From Paramacrobiotus metropolitanus (taxonomy: Eukaryota > Tardigrada > Eutardigrada > Parachela > Macrobiotidae), in the NCBI RefSeq assembly GCF_019649055.1, contig NW_026570258.1:124001-188000 (forward strand): a stretch of DNA of 64,000 nucleotides, given 5' to 3'. This document shows positions 10,375 to 20,048 of this stretch, in pieces (position 1 is the stretch's first letter; the number at the start of each line of letters is the position of its first letter). A model generated the notes under the pieces. The model saw only the letters and a program-made list of their open reading frames with translations. It did not search any database and was not told the origin of the DNA. The translations under genes were made by a program, and so were the position numbers.

Positions 10375-11405
10375 ATGCCATCCAACATGTCCAATACAAC
10401 AACCAACTACTCTGATCTCAGCGGCTCGGCTGTGTCCGTAGCCGTGTTTGCTGCCGTGAAGCTGCTGCTTAATGGATGCCTGTTGTTGCTCTTCATGACA
10501 CGCCGAGACCTACGCACCCCGTTTGCTGTTTATCTCATGAATCTGTTGTCCGCTAATATCTTCATAACACTGGAGGATCCTCTGATCGTTTTGGAACTGC
10601 TACAGCAGCGCTGGTACTTGACATCCATACTGTGCAATATTAGAATCTACCTGGAACAAATGGGCAGTGCTCTGACTGTGCATGCGCACCTTATGGTTAC
10701 GATCAATCGCGTCTGGGCGTTGAGTCTCCCGATTAGTTATCGAAATCTACACACACGAAAATAATAAAAAATTGGCGTTTCTACTTTGCTGGTTCTGTAC
10801 TGCAATGTGCTTTGCTGCTTCTGTACTGCCATGTGCTGATGGCGCCGTATTTGCTAATCGACGCCTTGTATTTCCGACCGAATATGAATTACGCAGCTAA
10901 GTGCGTAGTGGTTAGTAAAGCGCAGCCTATACTTAGCAAATTCATCAAAATTTGGATCAACATTGCCCCGGTGTTCGTTGTTCTACTATCGTATCCGTAC
11001 TTACTATGGAAAACCATGAATACCGGCAAACGAAGCTTCCGAAAAGCAGAAACGGTTAAAAAAGCGCTCAGCAGCAAAAAATATGGAAGTGGAGCAAAAG
11101 AAAACCGGCACGCTTTTTGGATATTGACGGCGCTGACCAGTAGTATCATGGTTTGTTTGATACCCACAAAGATAATTGGGATATTGGCGGTTTTCTTCGA
11201 TATGCAGGTACCGGCAGCCGTGGTAGTCGTATGCGCGGATATATTGCCTGCGTGTCAGTATGCATTCGATCCGATTATTATTGCGTGGACGGTGGAAGAT
11301 ATTCGGGGTGTCCTGCATTCCACTGTTTCCAAATTTAGGGGCTTTCGAAAAAACGGCACTGCTGCAAGAAGCTTACTGTTGAAGAAATTGGGTAAACCAC
11401 TGTAA
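10375..11405 (+). pseudogene. Orphan class-A-like GPCR, split by a 26-bp duplication
   Basis: Two open frames (10375-10764 and 10812-11405) together cover a whole receptor: TM1 LLLNGCLL, TM2 LLSANIF...EDPL, TM3 ILCNIRIY then NRVWAL in place of DRY, TM5 LLSYPYLLW, TM6 FWILTAL...CLIPTK, TM7 DPIII. The break lies before TM4: TAATAA appears after HTRK, and a 26-bp tandem duplication (10784-10809 and 10810-10835, two mismatches) adds a frameshift. No GT-AG intron explains the gap and intact paralogues are intronless here. Otherwise well preserved, so it died recently. Confidence 0.85.
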
Positions 11406-11604
11406 AGAGTATGAGGTGTTCTTTCTGCGGCAGATCTTCCATGCTTTTGCGACGTTCGTACTTTGCATGTGCTATACCCCGTGTAACAGAAACATGCACG
11501 TAGCAACAATAGTGTTGTTTATTCTGTATCCAGAAAATTCTTGAATGTTCCGGTCATTGATACATAAACTGAAACCAGCCGTCTAAAACTTGCATTAACA
11601 ACAA
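11406..11604. other. Intergenic
   Basis: Short spacer without recognised features. Confidence 0.4.
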
Positions 11605-11957
11605 CCGTGAGCAGGAAACGCGGGTGCTCTATAGTCTGGAAAAAAGGGGAATTGTTAGCAGCATGGACTTCGTTTTGTGACCGTGCTAACCGGAAGTGTG
11701 GTGTGCTGGACAACGGTCAAGCCACTGGATACTGTTAGGCTCCTGCGGTATCAGTCTGCCGGTTCTGAATTTGGTTGGAGGTGTTCTTCACTCAGTACAG
11801 AGAATCCTTGACCTGATTCTTTGTTTGATGGTTTTGAAGAAGTTTCGACTACTCGTTATATATCAAGCAACGAACTGCTTTCGTACTCGAAAACTGGCAA
11901 CGGTCATACAAGCAGGAAGAGAAAAAGCAGCTTTTGCAACCTCTTTAACTGTGCAGA
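11605..11957 (+). pseudogene. GPCR fragment: loop 3 to C-tail
   Basis: Aligns with the 3' third of the intact receptor at 29588-30523, from GGAAACGCGGGTGCT in loop 3 through TM6 (VTVLTGSVVCWTTVK) and TM7 to a basic tail. One base is missing near 11730, so TM6 and TM7 are in different frames. TM1-TM5 are absent. The tail end is cut by the small element at 11958-12150. Confidence 0.8.
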
Positions 11958-12150
11958 CAGGCCCGCCAGAAGGGGGGGCGCACCGGCGGGCGCCCCCTTT
12001 TTCGGATTTTTGACCGCCGGGGGGGGGGCATTTAAAGTACTGGAAGGGGGCGGGGCGAGGCTGGACGACGTGTCACGTGTTACTTTTCGCCATACTTTGA
12101 GTCCGGCAGCCCGCCCCCCCCCCCTTTCCAAAAACCTTGTGGCGGGCCTG
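11958..12150. mobile_element. 193-bp hAT-type MITE
   Basis: Begins CAGGCCCGCCA and ends TGGCGGGCCTG, with an exact 8-bp target duplication TGTGCAGA at 11950-11957 and 12151-12158. The CAGG start plus 8-bp duplication is diagnostic for hAT. The interior is GC-rich with G- and C-runs and has no coding capacity. It sits at the end of a receptor pseudogene. Confidence 0.9.
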
Positions 12151-12233
12151 TGTGCAGATCATGTAATGGTTTATGTAACCGAAATATTCGTAAAACGGCA
12201 ATACAGGAACGGATGAAAAATACCCTCCTCCTC

Positions 12234-12375
12234 CTAGCCCGGGCGGGGCTCCTGCTCGTAGTTTAGGTTGCTGGGGAAGGTGTGCAGCTGCGTGTCGTTG
12301 CAGGGGCAGGACAGCGGCCGGTCCATCGCCACCCGGATCAGGTTGGTCGTCGACACCTTGAACACGCCCACGTTC
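12234..12375 (-). CDS. Candidate terminal exon of an unidentified spliced gene
   Basis: On the minus strand a TTGCAG acceptor precedes a 47-codon open stretch ending in TAG (12234-12236). Almost every third codon position is G or C, in sharp contrast to the AT-rich surroundings. The peptide contains STTNLIRVAMDRPL and SCPCNDTQ and looks coding, but I do not recognise the family. No upstream exon with matching composition was found within the next 2 kb. It could be a real host exon, a captured or transferred fragment, or contamination. Confidence 0.35.
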
Positions 12376-13804
12376 CTGCAACCATACACCCCCCGTTAAT
12401 TACGTGCGCTGCACGGTGGATCTTCGTGGCCTAACCACAGCGCCGACTGCAATCACATATTCGCTTGTATCAGATGGCGCTGGTTAAGCGCGCATCGTCC
12501 ATCGACGGAGGAGCAAAACGAACCCGGATGTAGGCTTTAATGCCGAAATCTGAACACACACCGCGCTTGCGCGCAAGCCAAAAACCAACTGGTCTCTGAA
12601 GGCAGCGCAGCTGCCTTACAGAGCCATCAAAACGCATGAAAATGCCCAGACAGGAAAAAACCCAAAACCAACCAATGACAGAAGGGCTGAATCATAAGCC
12701 CGCCCTGACACTTGTTGTTTTTTTTTGTTGAAATTTTAACGGCAAAGTAGCGAAGTAGAATGTCCGCGCTGGCATTTTTTTGTTATTTTGGTGGCTAATG
12801 CCTATTAAATATCCAATATTCGCAACCCGGCGCACGTGTTTAAAACAACCAACCATCCGGAGTCGGCATGAATAATTATCGCCTGAATGATTAACCGGTA
12901 TTCTAATCAAGCTCCGCAGTAACAGCAAACGTTTAACTGTAGAACAACATGTTCCCATTTTAACCACGAACAAAAACAGAAAACTGACCTATAGAAAAAA
13001 ATGGAAAATACTATTTTGCTTATGAAGAAATAGAAAACTGACCAAGGAAAAAAAGGCGAAAATACCATTTTGACTGCGAAAAAGCAACATAAAATCCTCG
13101 TATAAAAAATCAACGATGTCGGTTGCTTACACTTGTATCGTTTTAAGTAGCGTACGTGAATGAAAAAACAGTGGAAACAAAATTCCGTTCAGTACCACAA
13201 AACCGTTTGTCAATGAACAAAAGCTGGTGCTGACAACTGACAAGGACAATTACCCGAAAGTCTACGAAGTACGAACTACAAGGAAAAAATAAAGTTTTTA
13301 ATACCATCAGACGTAATTTCGAGTCATTAGTACCTTATTTAAAGTAGTAGTTAACGTAACGCATCGCAAAACGACATTTAGACTGCGCCGATTGTTTGTA
13401 TAGCGAACGCCATCACTCTACGTTTCCTCGCTCGAAAGCATCCGGATATCACACATACTGTTGTTTGCAAACTGATTTTGACCATTAGAATAATTAAATC
13501 AAAACGGATTTCATATTTAACTGTATTTTGACACAACGAAGTGGAAATTGATAGGGATCGTGAGGATTCTATTTTCTCATTTTTTCAGCTCGATTTCGAA
13601 TGATTTTTTTGTGGCAAATACATAAAACATTACACATTTAAATGTCTAAAATAACAGGTATCTGTAAGTACAGAAATTTCTCAGAAATTCTGGAAATTCC
13701 TTTTCTTGTTGTAGTATTATATTGACAAAAAGATTGTGTATTTGACATGATGAACAGGAATTTCATAGGAATAACAGGCAATGGGCATAATATTTTCATA
13801 TTAA
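12376..13804. other. AT-rich intergenic, no gene seen
   Basis: No supported ORF or RNA. Only a short palindromic stretch (GGCAGCGCAGCTGCC near 12601-12615) stands out. Confidence 0.5.
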
Positions 13805-14040
13805 ATCTATCTGTTATTTTAAAATTAAAAACTAACGGCGAATAAAATTAATTCTGTCTGTTATTTTTGATTAATTGCGAATCAAATTAATTCTGTAATT
13901 CTGTCAGTTATTTTTAACTTAATTGCGAACTAAATCAATTCTGTCAGTAATTTTTAAATCAACTGCGAATTAATTATTTCTGTTTTTATTTTTGAATTAA
14001 TTTCGAAAAAAATTCCTTCTGTCTGTTATTTTTTACTTTC
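13805..14040 (+). repeat. AT-rich minisatellite, about 40-46-bp unit
   Basis: About six degenerate copies of a unit built from TTCTGTCTGTTATTTTT followed by TTAATTGCGAA and AAATTAA (copies begin near 13807, 13852, 13893, 13939, 13977, 14014). No coding potential. Confidence 0.7.
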
Positions 14041-14989
14041 GACCCAACGTACTTGGTACAATTGGCGAGGCATCCGAAGGAGAAGCGTTATGCCATGAAT
14101 GATGAATCCTTTCCACGACACCAACAAATGAAAATGACAATTAACGAGTTAATTAATGTTAATGTTAGCTGGAGGACATGCGCTCCCGCTCTCTCTCTCC
14201 TTTCGCCGTGTGTTGCGAGTTACGTGAGTCTGTTGGTGGCGCTGCGCGTCGCCGTGTCGCTTAGATCAAAGCGGCCGCCGTCATGCACGGGCATGCTGTT
14301 TGCACTTGGCACTGTTCGTGGGCTCGCATTGCATGGTTCTGCAGTTCTCATTGCTGTCTGTCTTTTCTCCTTCGATATCGTGTACGCGCGAGTGATCTCT
14401 GTTCTTTTACCACCCGCCACACCCTGCTGTTTTCTTCTGGTGTTATTTCGCACTTGCTCAATAAAGGGGCCTTCGGTTGCGCAGGGCACTGGTCGCTCTC
14501 TTCCGCCGACCCCCGGTCGGCCGGCTTCTCGCTGACCCACAGTCACCGCATACAGCCGATCACAGAGAGCACCAGCCTCCCAGCAGGCGGGGCTCCAGTG
14601 CCCCCAGTGGAGTCCAGAGGCGGTAACATTAATTACCAGTTTCCAGTTCGTTATCTTGGATACTGTGCACCACTGTAGTTTTGCGGCCACTTTTGCCTCA
14701 TACCAGAAGTATATTTCGTTACTCCTGATGGTAGTGACTAGTGAATGTTGATTGAATGACAGGATAAAGCAGCTGAGCAATCGTTAACATAGGTACAAGT
14801 ACACACAATTTTGATGGGTGATATTTGACGGGAAACACAAAGGGTGTTGTAGGTCTCATACTCGCCATTTTTTCCTGTACGTGACAAAACTCGCCAATTA
14901 TTTGTGATTGCTGTTATTTGCTGTTTGGTGCAATATAATAAGTTGAAATTAGATTATCAACGGTGTGTCAAAGATACTCGTATAAAGAT
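14041..14989. other. Intergenic, no supported gene
   Basis: Long frames exist on both strands at 14053-14780 but show no domain, no splice pattern and odd composition. A TATAAAG at 14981, directly before the next receptor start, may be its core promoter. Confidence 0.4.
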
Positions 14990-14993
14990 ATGA

Positions 14994-15378
14994 ATGTCTT
15001 CTAACATTTCCGATAAAACGAGCACAGAACTGCGCGAATCAGCCGCATCTGTGGGGGCGCTTGCCACCCTGAAACTGTTAAGTAATGGATCTATAATGTT
15101 CTTCTTCATTAAATACCGAAACCTCCGCACTCCTTTCGCTACATACCTAATGAATATGTTATGCTGCAACATCATTCTGACACTACTTTTGGACCCTTTG
15201 GTTATTTTGGAAATATTGAAATACCGCTGGTATCTACTGTCCTCCTGGCGCAACGTACGCATCTACGTGGATAAAGATAAAGTAGGAAGCGCTTTAATCC
15301 GATTTCTAATCACAATCAACAGAATCTGGGCGCTAAATTTCCCCATTAATTATCGTGAAGTCCATTCGACGAAACTGG
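14994..15378 (+). pseudogene. GPCR 5' half, split by the Gypsy element
   Basis: Encodes a short Asn/Ser/Thr-rich N-terminus, TM1 (LLSNG), TM2 (MNMLCCNI...LDPL), TM3 and the NRIWALNFP motif that replaces DRY. It is open up to STKL at the start of TM4, where the retrotransposon begins. The matching 3' half resumes at 24929. Removing the element and one copy of CTGG joins the two halves in one frame at exactly the position where intact paralogues read HTKKLALTLC. Confidence 0.9.
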
Positions 15379-15672
15379 TCTCGGAGAAGCGTCTACGCTG
15401 TACAGAGAAACGACAACGGAAACATCTCCTCGAACAAATCGCTTTTATTTCAATGAAAATAAATGCTAAAATCACATCAAATGCAAAATCTAAAGGAGAA
15501 AGGGCACAAAAACATCCCCATGCTGAAAGTACTGACGTTGTCAGTACCGATGCTGGCACTCGACTGGCAAACACACGATTTATCGTGTGTGCAGAATGGC
15601 AAATATGGCGAGCCGATGGTGTGGTGAGGCATATGTGCCAATATCCTGTGCTCCATGCACAGCACTCTGACA
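15379..15672 (-). repeat. 3' LTR of Gypsy element
   Basis: 294 bp, the other copy of the LTR. An AATAAA in element orientation lies near 15444-15449. No clean polypurine tract abuts it; the nearest purine run is AAGGGG about 30 nt upstream in element sense. Confidence 0.9.
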
Positions 15673-16872
15673 TGCCACGGAACGGGATGCCGAGGCCCCT
15701 TGAGGCTCAAAACAGGAATGAGAAATGAAAGAATGCATTTTAGATGCAACATAATGAGCAACTCTTATTAGAGAAAAAATGTGCCATTTATTCCATCACA
15801 GGTTAGTGAGAACACACGCTGCACAATTAATCAAAACGAGTTAAACTCGTAACAAAATATCCGGTTAGTTAAATCCGGCAAATTATCCCATCCCAGTTAA
15901 TTCCAAATTCCACGCGTTATCCGTGTTAATGTTTTTGGTTCCATTCCGGAGATTTATCCTCCAATCATACGCGTTATTGCGTCGATCCACGACATCAGTG
16001 CAGCTCAGTGCATCTACGGCGATTTTCCATTTGCTTTTAATGCATTTAATGCACTACGGCAATTCGTTAACTAAGTATTGTGCACTGATTTGTGCATCTA
16101 CGGCGATTCAATTTCTGGTTTGATTGAAATAAATTCAATCTCATGCACTCGTCGGGCTTTTTACGGCGATTAAATGTCAGCTCACAAGTTGTGTACTACG
16201 GCGCTTATTTGCACTTTGTGTAATACGACGATTATCATTCTTTGCATTTTTACGGCGATTGAAGTAATATACTTTTTACGGCAGTTTATTACTGTTCATT
16301 CAATGCATTTAATGCATCTATGCTTAATATAAAGGCATCGCCTAATACGGTAGACGTAGTCCTTGTTTCGGTGCTATTGTCGAGCATGTCCACTCCATCC
16401 TTTTCGTCCGGATAGTACAGTGACTCCTTATCGGCACATTATTTGATGGTTTTTTTTATCCATGTCCACTGCAGTGTTATCCAATGGTCGGTATTTCCAC
16501 TGAAGCGGAGATTACCGTTTGACGAATTGCATTTGCAGTACTCACTGCTGGATCAGTGTTTACTGTACTGGCTGGCGCAGCATTTGCTGTCTCCGGTTTT
16601 CTGTTCGTTCATCAACGTCCATTGACGTGCAACAAGGTGTGTGATCCCTTGATCTACGGATGGGAATAACCCGGTTTTGAGACACCTGCTGTGTCCTGAA
16701 ATAACGATCGTTATGTAATTACGGTATTAAATGCGGGGTAGCATCTCCGTTAATTATTAATATGCTGACGCGAGATATCGCCTCTCTGCAGTTTTACTTC
16801 ATTACTTAAGTCATCTCGAACTGGTGTTAATGCGGGGTATCGCGTCTCCGGTGAAATAAGTACAAAAAATTA
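15673..16872 (-). repeat. Gypsy 3' non-coding region with TACGGCGATT array
   Basis: 1.2 kb between integrase and 3' LTR without ORFs. On the plus strand a TACGGCGATT-like motif recurs about eight times at 28-60-bp intervals (near 16014, 16054, 16100, 16161, 16196, 16224, 16251, 16278). Spacers contain GCATTTAATGCA-like palindromes. Function not visible. Confidence 0.7.
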
Positions 16873-18210
16873 CTATTTTAGTATTTCACGGGGTATCTCA
16901 ATTACGAGATAATTGATTTTACCAGCGTTAGGTAAATGAGTGTAGCCATTGGCACCTTTGCGCACTCGCAATAAAAGTCGTTTTCTAACTGCCGGTTTAT
17001 TAGCGGCATTGCGCCTACCGGTATTTTCCACTGCATTTACAGTTTCCCATTCGTCTTGATTTTCACAATTATTTTCTTCAGCAATCGCTGAGTTATCTAT
17101 TTCTGATGCTGCAGAATTTTCTGCTGAGATACGGACCACATCATTAGTGGGGGAATTATTAGCGGAATTATCTGCGAAGGCACGGACCACCTGCTTTTGG
17201 GGGAGTTCGGTCAAATTATGATTATGCAATAAATCCTTAATTAATAAGGTTTCATTTTTACGGTCTTCTTCCGTGATTTTATACGGTTTAATACGTTCGC
17301 AATTAACGATGCGAATTTCTTCTGTTTTATCGGGATTTACCCGTTTTAATTCTACTGCATTTGTATACGGAAATCCGATGATTTCCCATGGTTCGATCTC
17401 AAATCTACGGCGAAATGACTCAGTTTCACCCTTCTTTTTCTCTATTTTGAGAATTACACGATCACCAATATTAAAGGTGTCATCCGATCGACCCTTGTCG
17501 AAACGCTCGGCATTTTTCTCAAATTCGTTACGGATATGCAACTCTGCCATATCGTGAGCACGGCTCAAGTTATAGCGGAAATCTTCCATGTATTCGCGAA
17601 TTGTCGCATGGTTGGGTGGCAGGTTCGTTTTGGTTTCTGTGTCTGCAGAAATAACCTGCTCTCTACCGTATAACATAAAATATGGCGACATATTTGTCGT
17701 CTTATTTGCTACTCGGTTTTTTCCGGCGATTACGAAAGGAAGGACTTTGTCCCAATTACGTTCCCGGCCGTCGCTAGCGTACATAGCGAGAGAATCGGCA
17801 ATTGTTTGCATTTGCCGTTCAACTAATCCGCGTCCTATCGGATGATACGCAGCACCGAAATGATGCTGTATTCGCAAGCGTTTATTTATTGCTTCCAATA
17901 AATAATTATGGAAGTGCGTACCTCTATCAGTATTCAATATCTGCGGTGTTCCGTACGGTAGAAACACGTCGTAAATTAAAAAATTTGCTACGGTTTCCGC
18001 TTTTGCGTCTGGTATCGGTTTTGCAATCACGAATTTCGTGAGTTCGTCTATTGCTACGGCAATATACGTGTTTCCACGCGCTGTCTTGGGCAATGGCACT
18101 TTCAAATCTACCTGCATTCTGAACCAGGGTTCACCGATAGCAATCTGTTGCAGTTTACCGGGTGGCGCTTTGCTCAGTGTCTTGCGATGCTGGCATGCAA
18201 AACTGATCAA
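16873..18210 (-). CDS. Gypsy integrase core and C-terminal tail
   Basis: 445 residues. The D,D-35-E triad is complete: QVDLKVP, NTDRGTHF and GRGLVERQMQ. A C-terminal GDRVILKIEKKKG and PWEIIGFPYTN block resembles the GPY/F module of Gypsy integrases, followed by a 130-residue acidic/polar tail. Integrase inserts the cDNA into the genome. First Met of the frame is used; the zinc domain lies upstream in another frame. Confidence 0.88.
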   Translation of the reverse strand: MISFACQHRKTLSKAPPGKLQQIAIGEPWFRMQVDLKVPLPKTARGNTYIAVAIDELTKFVIAKPIPDAKAETVANFLIYDVFLPYGTPQILNTDRGTHFHNYLLEAINKRLRIQHHFGAAYHPIGRGLVERQMQTIADSLAMYASDGRERNWDKVLPFVIAGKNRVANKTTNMSPYFMLYGREQVISADTETKTNLPPNHATIREYMEDFRYNLSRAHDMAELHIRNEFEKNAERFDKGRSDDTFNIGDRVILKIEKKKGETESFRRRFEIEPWEIIGFPYTNAVELKRVNPDKTEEIRIVNCERIKPYKITEEDRKNETLLIKDLLHNHNLTELPQKQVVRAFADNSANNSPTNDVVRISAENSAASEIDNSAIAEENNCENQDEWETVNAVENTGRRNAANKPAVRKRLLLRVRKGANGYTHLPNAGKINYLVIEIPREILK

Positions 18211-18590
18211 CGTACTTGATAATCTGAGAGGTCATATTATCCCAGAAATATCTCAAGGCGATCGCCTGATAAGTTTTCGCGCGGCCTAGATGACCGCTAG
18301 CCGGTGCATCATGCATTGCGTGCATGATATCCACTCTCATGTGCTTTGGCACAACAAATCGGCGATTAATTCTACCGTCTTTTTCGGAGATTTTATACAA
18401 TACTCCGTTCCACAATTCATAACCGGAATAACCGGGTCGTTTAAGCAAATGGACGCTTTCTACGCGTCCTTCTAGCGCATGAATTATGCGCTTAATATTA
18501 GGATCTTTTTCTTGTTCGATTCGATAAAATTTAAAGTTGTCTTCTTCTTCCTCATGTTCTGCTCCATCTCGTATCGTGACTACACGAATC
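18155..18590 (-). pseudogene. Gypsy integrase N-terminal zinc domain
   Basis: Open from about 18590 (before the first Met at 18448). Shows the HHCC region: H..ASGHLGRAKTYQAIALRYFW and then the Cys pair at the end, where the frame breaks in a T-run near 18190. The domain binds zinc and helps integrase multimerise. Confidence 0.75.
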
Positions 18591-19308
18591 GACGGATTAT
18601 TAATTTAGAATCTTTAAATTCGTCCCAGTCATCGTCTGGGCATTCAGTAGCTTCTCCTACTGGATGTCTACTCAATGCATCAGCATTGTCACATTGTTTA
18701 CCGGGTCTATACAGTATTGTCATTTTATGACTGCTAAGCTGGAGTGCCCAGCGTGTTAATCGGCCATTTAATCCCTCTTTGCGGGAAACCGATCGTAATA
18801 GATTCGTTAATGCCTGGTGGTCAGTTTGAACTGAAAAATGGGAGTATTCTATAAAGTGTCGAAATTTCCGACACGCAAAGACTACTGCCAAACACTCCAA
18901 TTCCGTTATTGGATATTTCTTTTCTGCGTCTGAGAGTAATTTACTCGCATAGACGATCGGATGTCCATCTTGGTGCAGTATTGCACCTATTCCTATTGTC
19001 GATGCATCGCATTCTATTACGGTGGGTTTACTTGGATCGAATTTAACCAAAACCGATGCATTAATTAATGCCGATTTTAAATCTGCAAATTCAACATCGT
19101 GATCTACGGTCCAGTTAGATTTTACTTCGATTTCTCCTTTCAGTAGGCCGTATAAACGGCGCGTTCTACTAGCGAAATCCTTTACAAATTTACGATAATA
19201 ATTGCCGAAACTGAGAAATGATCTCAAGTCTTTTTCGCTTTTCGGTTTCGAATACTTTTCTATAGCGGATATTTTATTAGGATCTGTCCTAATACCTTCT
19301 TTGGACAC
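18580..19308 (-). pseudogene. Gypsy RT thumb and RNase H
   Basis: Continues from the RT in another frame: VSKEGIRTDPNKI, then LRSFLSFGNYYRKF, then RNase H with VIECDASTIGIGAIL (catalytic Asp), ITELECLAVVFAC (Glu) and QTDHQALTNLL (Asp). RNase H removes the RNA template during reverse transcription. A further one-base break near 18590 separates it from the integrase frame. Confidence 0.85.
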
Positions 19309-20048
19309 AATGTGCCCGAGAAAATAAAGTTCTGTTTCGCCAATATGGCATTACTGGGTTTCAATGTGAAACCTGCTTTTATAAGACGTTCGCACATTAA
19401 ACGGATTTTCCGTTTTAAATCCTCAAAATCTTTTGCAGCTGCACTTATATCATCCAAATATGCGAAAATATTTTCGCAATGGACATCGGATAATGTCCGA
19501 TTCATAGCTTCTTGAAATGTCGCGGGGCCGTTACAGACACCGAACGGCATTCTTAAAAATTCGTAGAGACCATCCTGCGTAATAAACGCAGTTTTTTCGA
19601 TGGAATCTTCGTGCATTTGCACTTGCCAAAACCCGGCATTGCAGTCGAAACCACAATAATATTTATTATTGGCTACTGCTTGCAACAGCTCGTCTGGGTT
19701 CGGAAGAGGATAGTTGTTCTTTTTCGTAGCATCATTTAATTTTATATAATTCACGCAAAATCGCGTACCGATGGTTCCATCGGGATTCTTTTTACTAGCC
19801 AGTACGACGGGAAAACACCACGGTGAGTTCGATTTACGAATTTTTCCCTTCGCTAGCATGTCGTTGACATGTTCTTGAATTATTTCACGGCCTCGCCATG
19901 AAGTTCTATGCGGTTTTGACTTTATTGGCGCAGTATCGCCAGTATCTATCTGGTGCTTTACAATTTGTGCATCGCCAAATGGGCGATTTTTTGTGGCGAA
20001 TAAGCCAGGGTATTCAAGGAAAATCTCCTTGATTTCCCTGATTTCTTG
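19260..20048 (-). pseudogene. Gypsy reverse transcriptase core
   Basis: Open in the protease frame after its TAA. Shows the fingers/palm blocks: IRKSNSPWCFPVVLASKK, TRFCVNYIKLND (first catalytic Asp region usually VDYR.LN), YCGFDCNAGFWQ, FLRMPFGVCNGPATFQ and the catalytic FAYLDDI. It runs into a frame break at about 19310 inside a T-run just before the GHIVS block. The first Met of this frame is at 19859, but the domain starts upstream near 20000. Confidence 0.85.

Noticed and set aside
14036-14110. Possible retroelement PBS (TACAATTGGCGAGGC)
   Set aside because: No LTR pair or pol ORF flanks it and the similarity to known leader sequences is only superficial.
14053-14780. Overlapping ORFs on both strands
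   Set aside because: No domains, overlapping in opposite frames, consistent with chance frames in GC-richer DNA.
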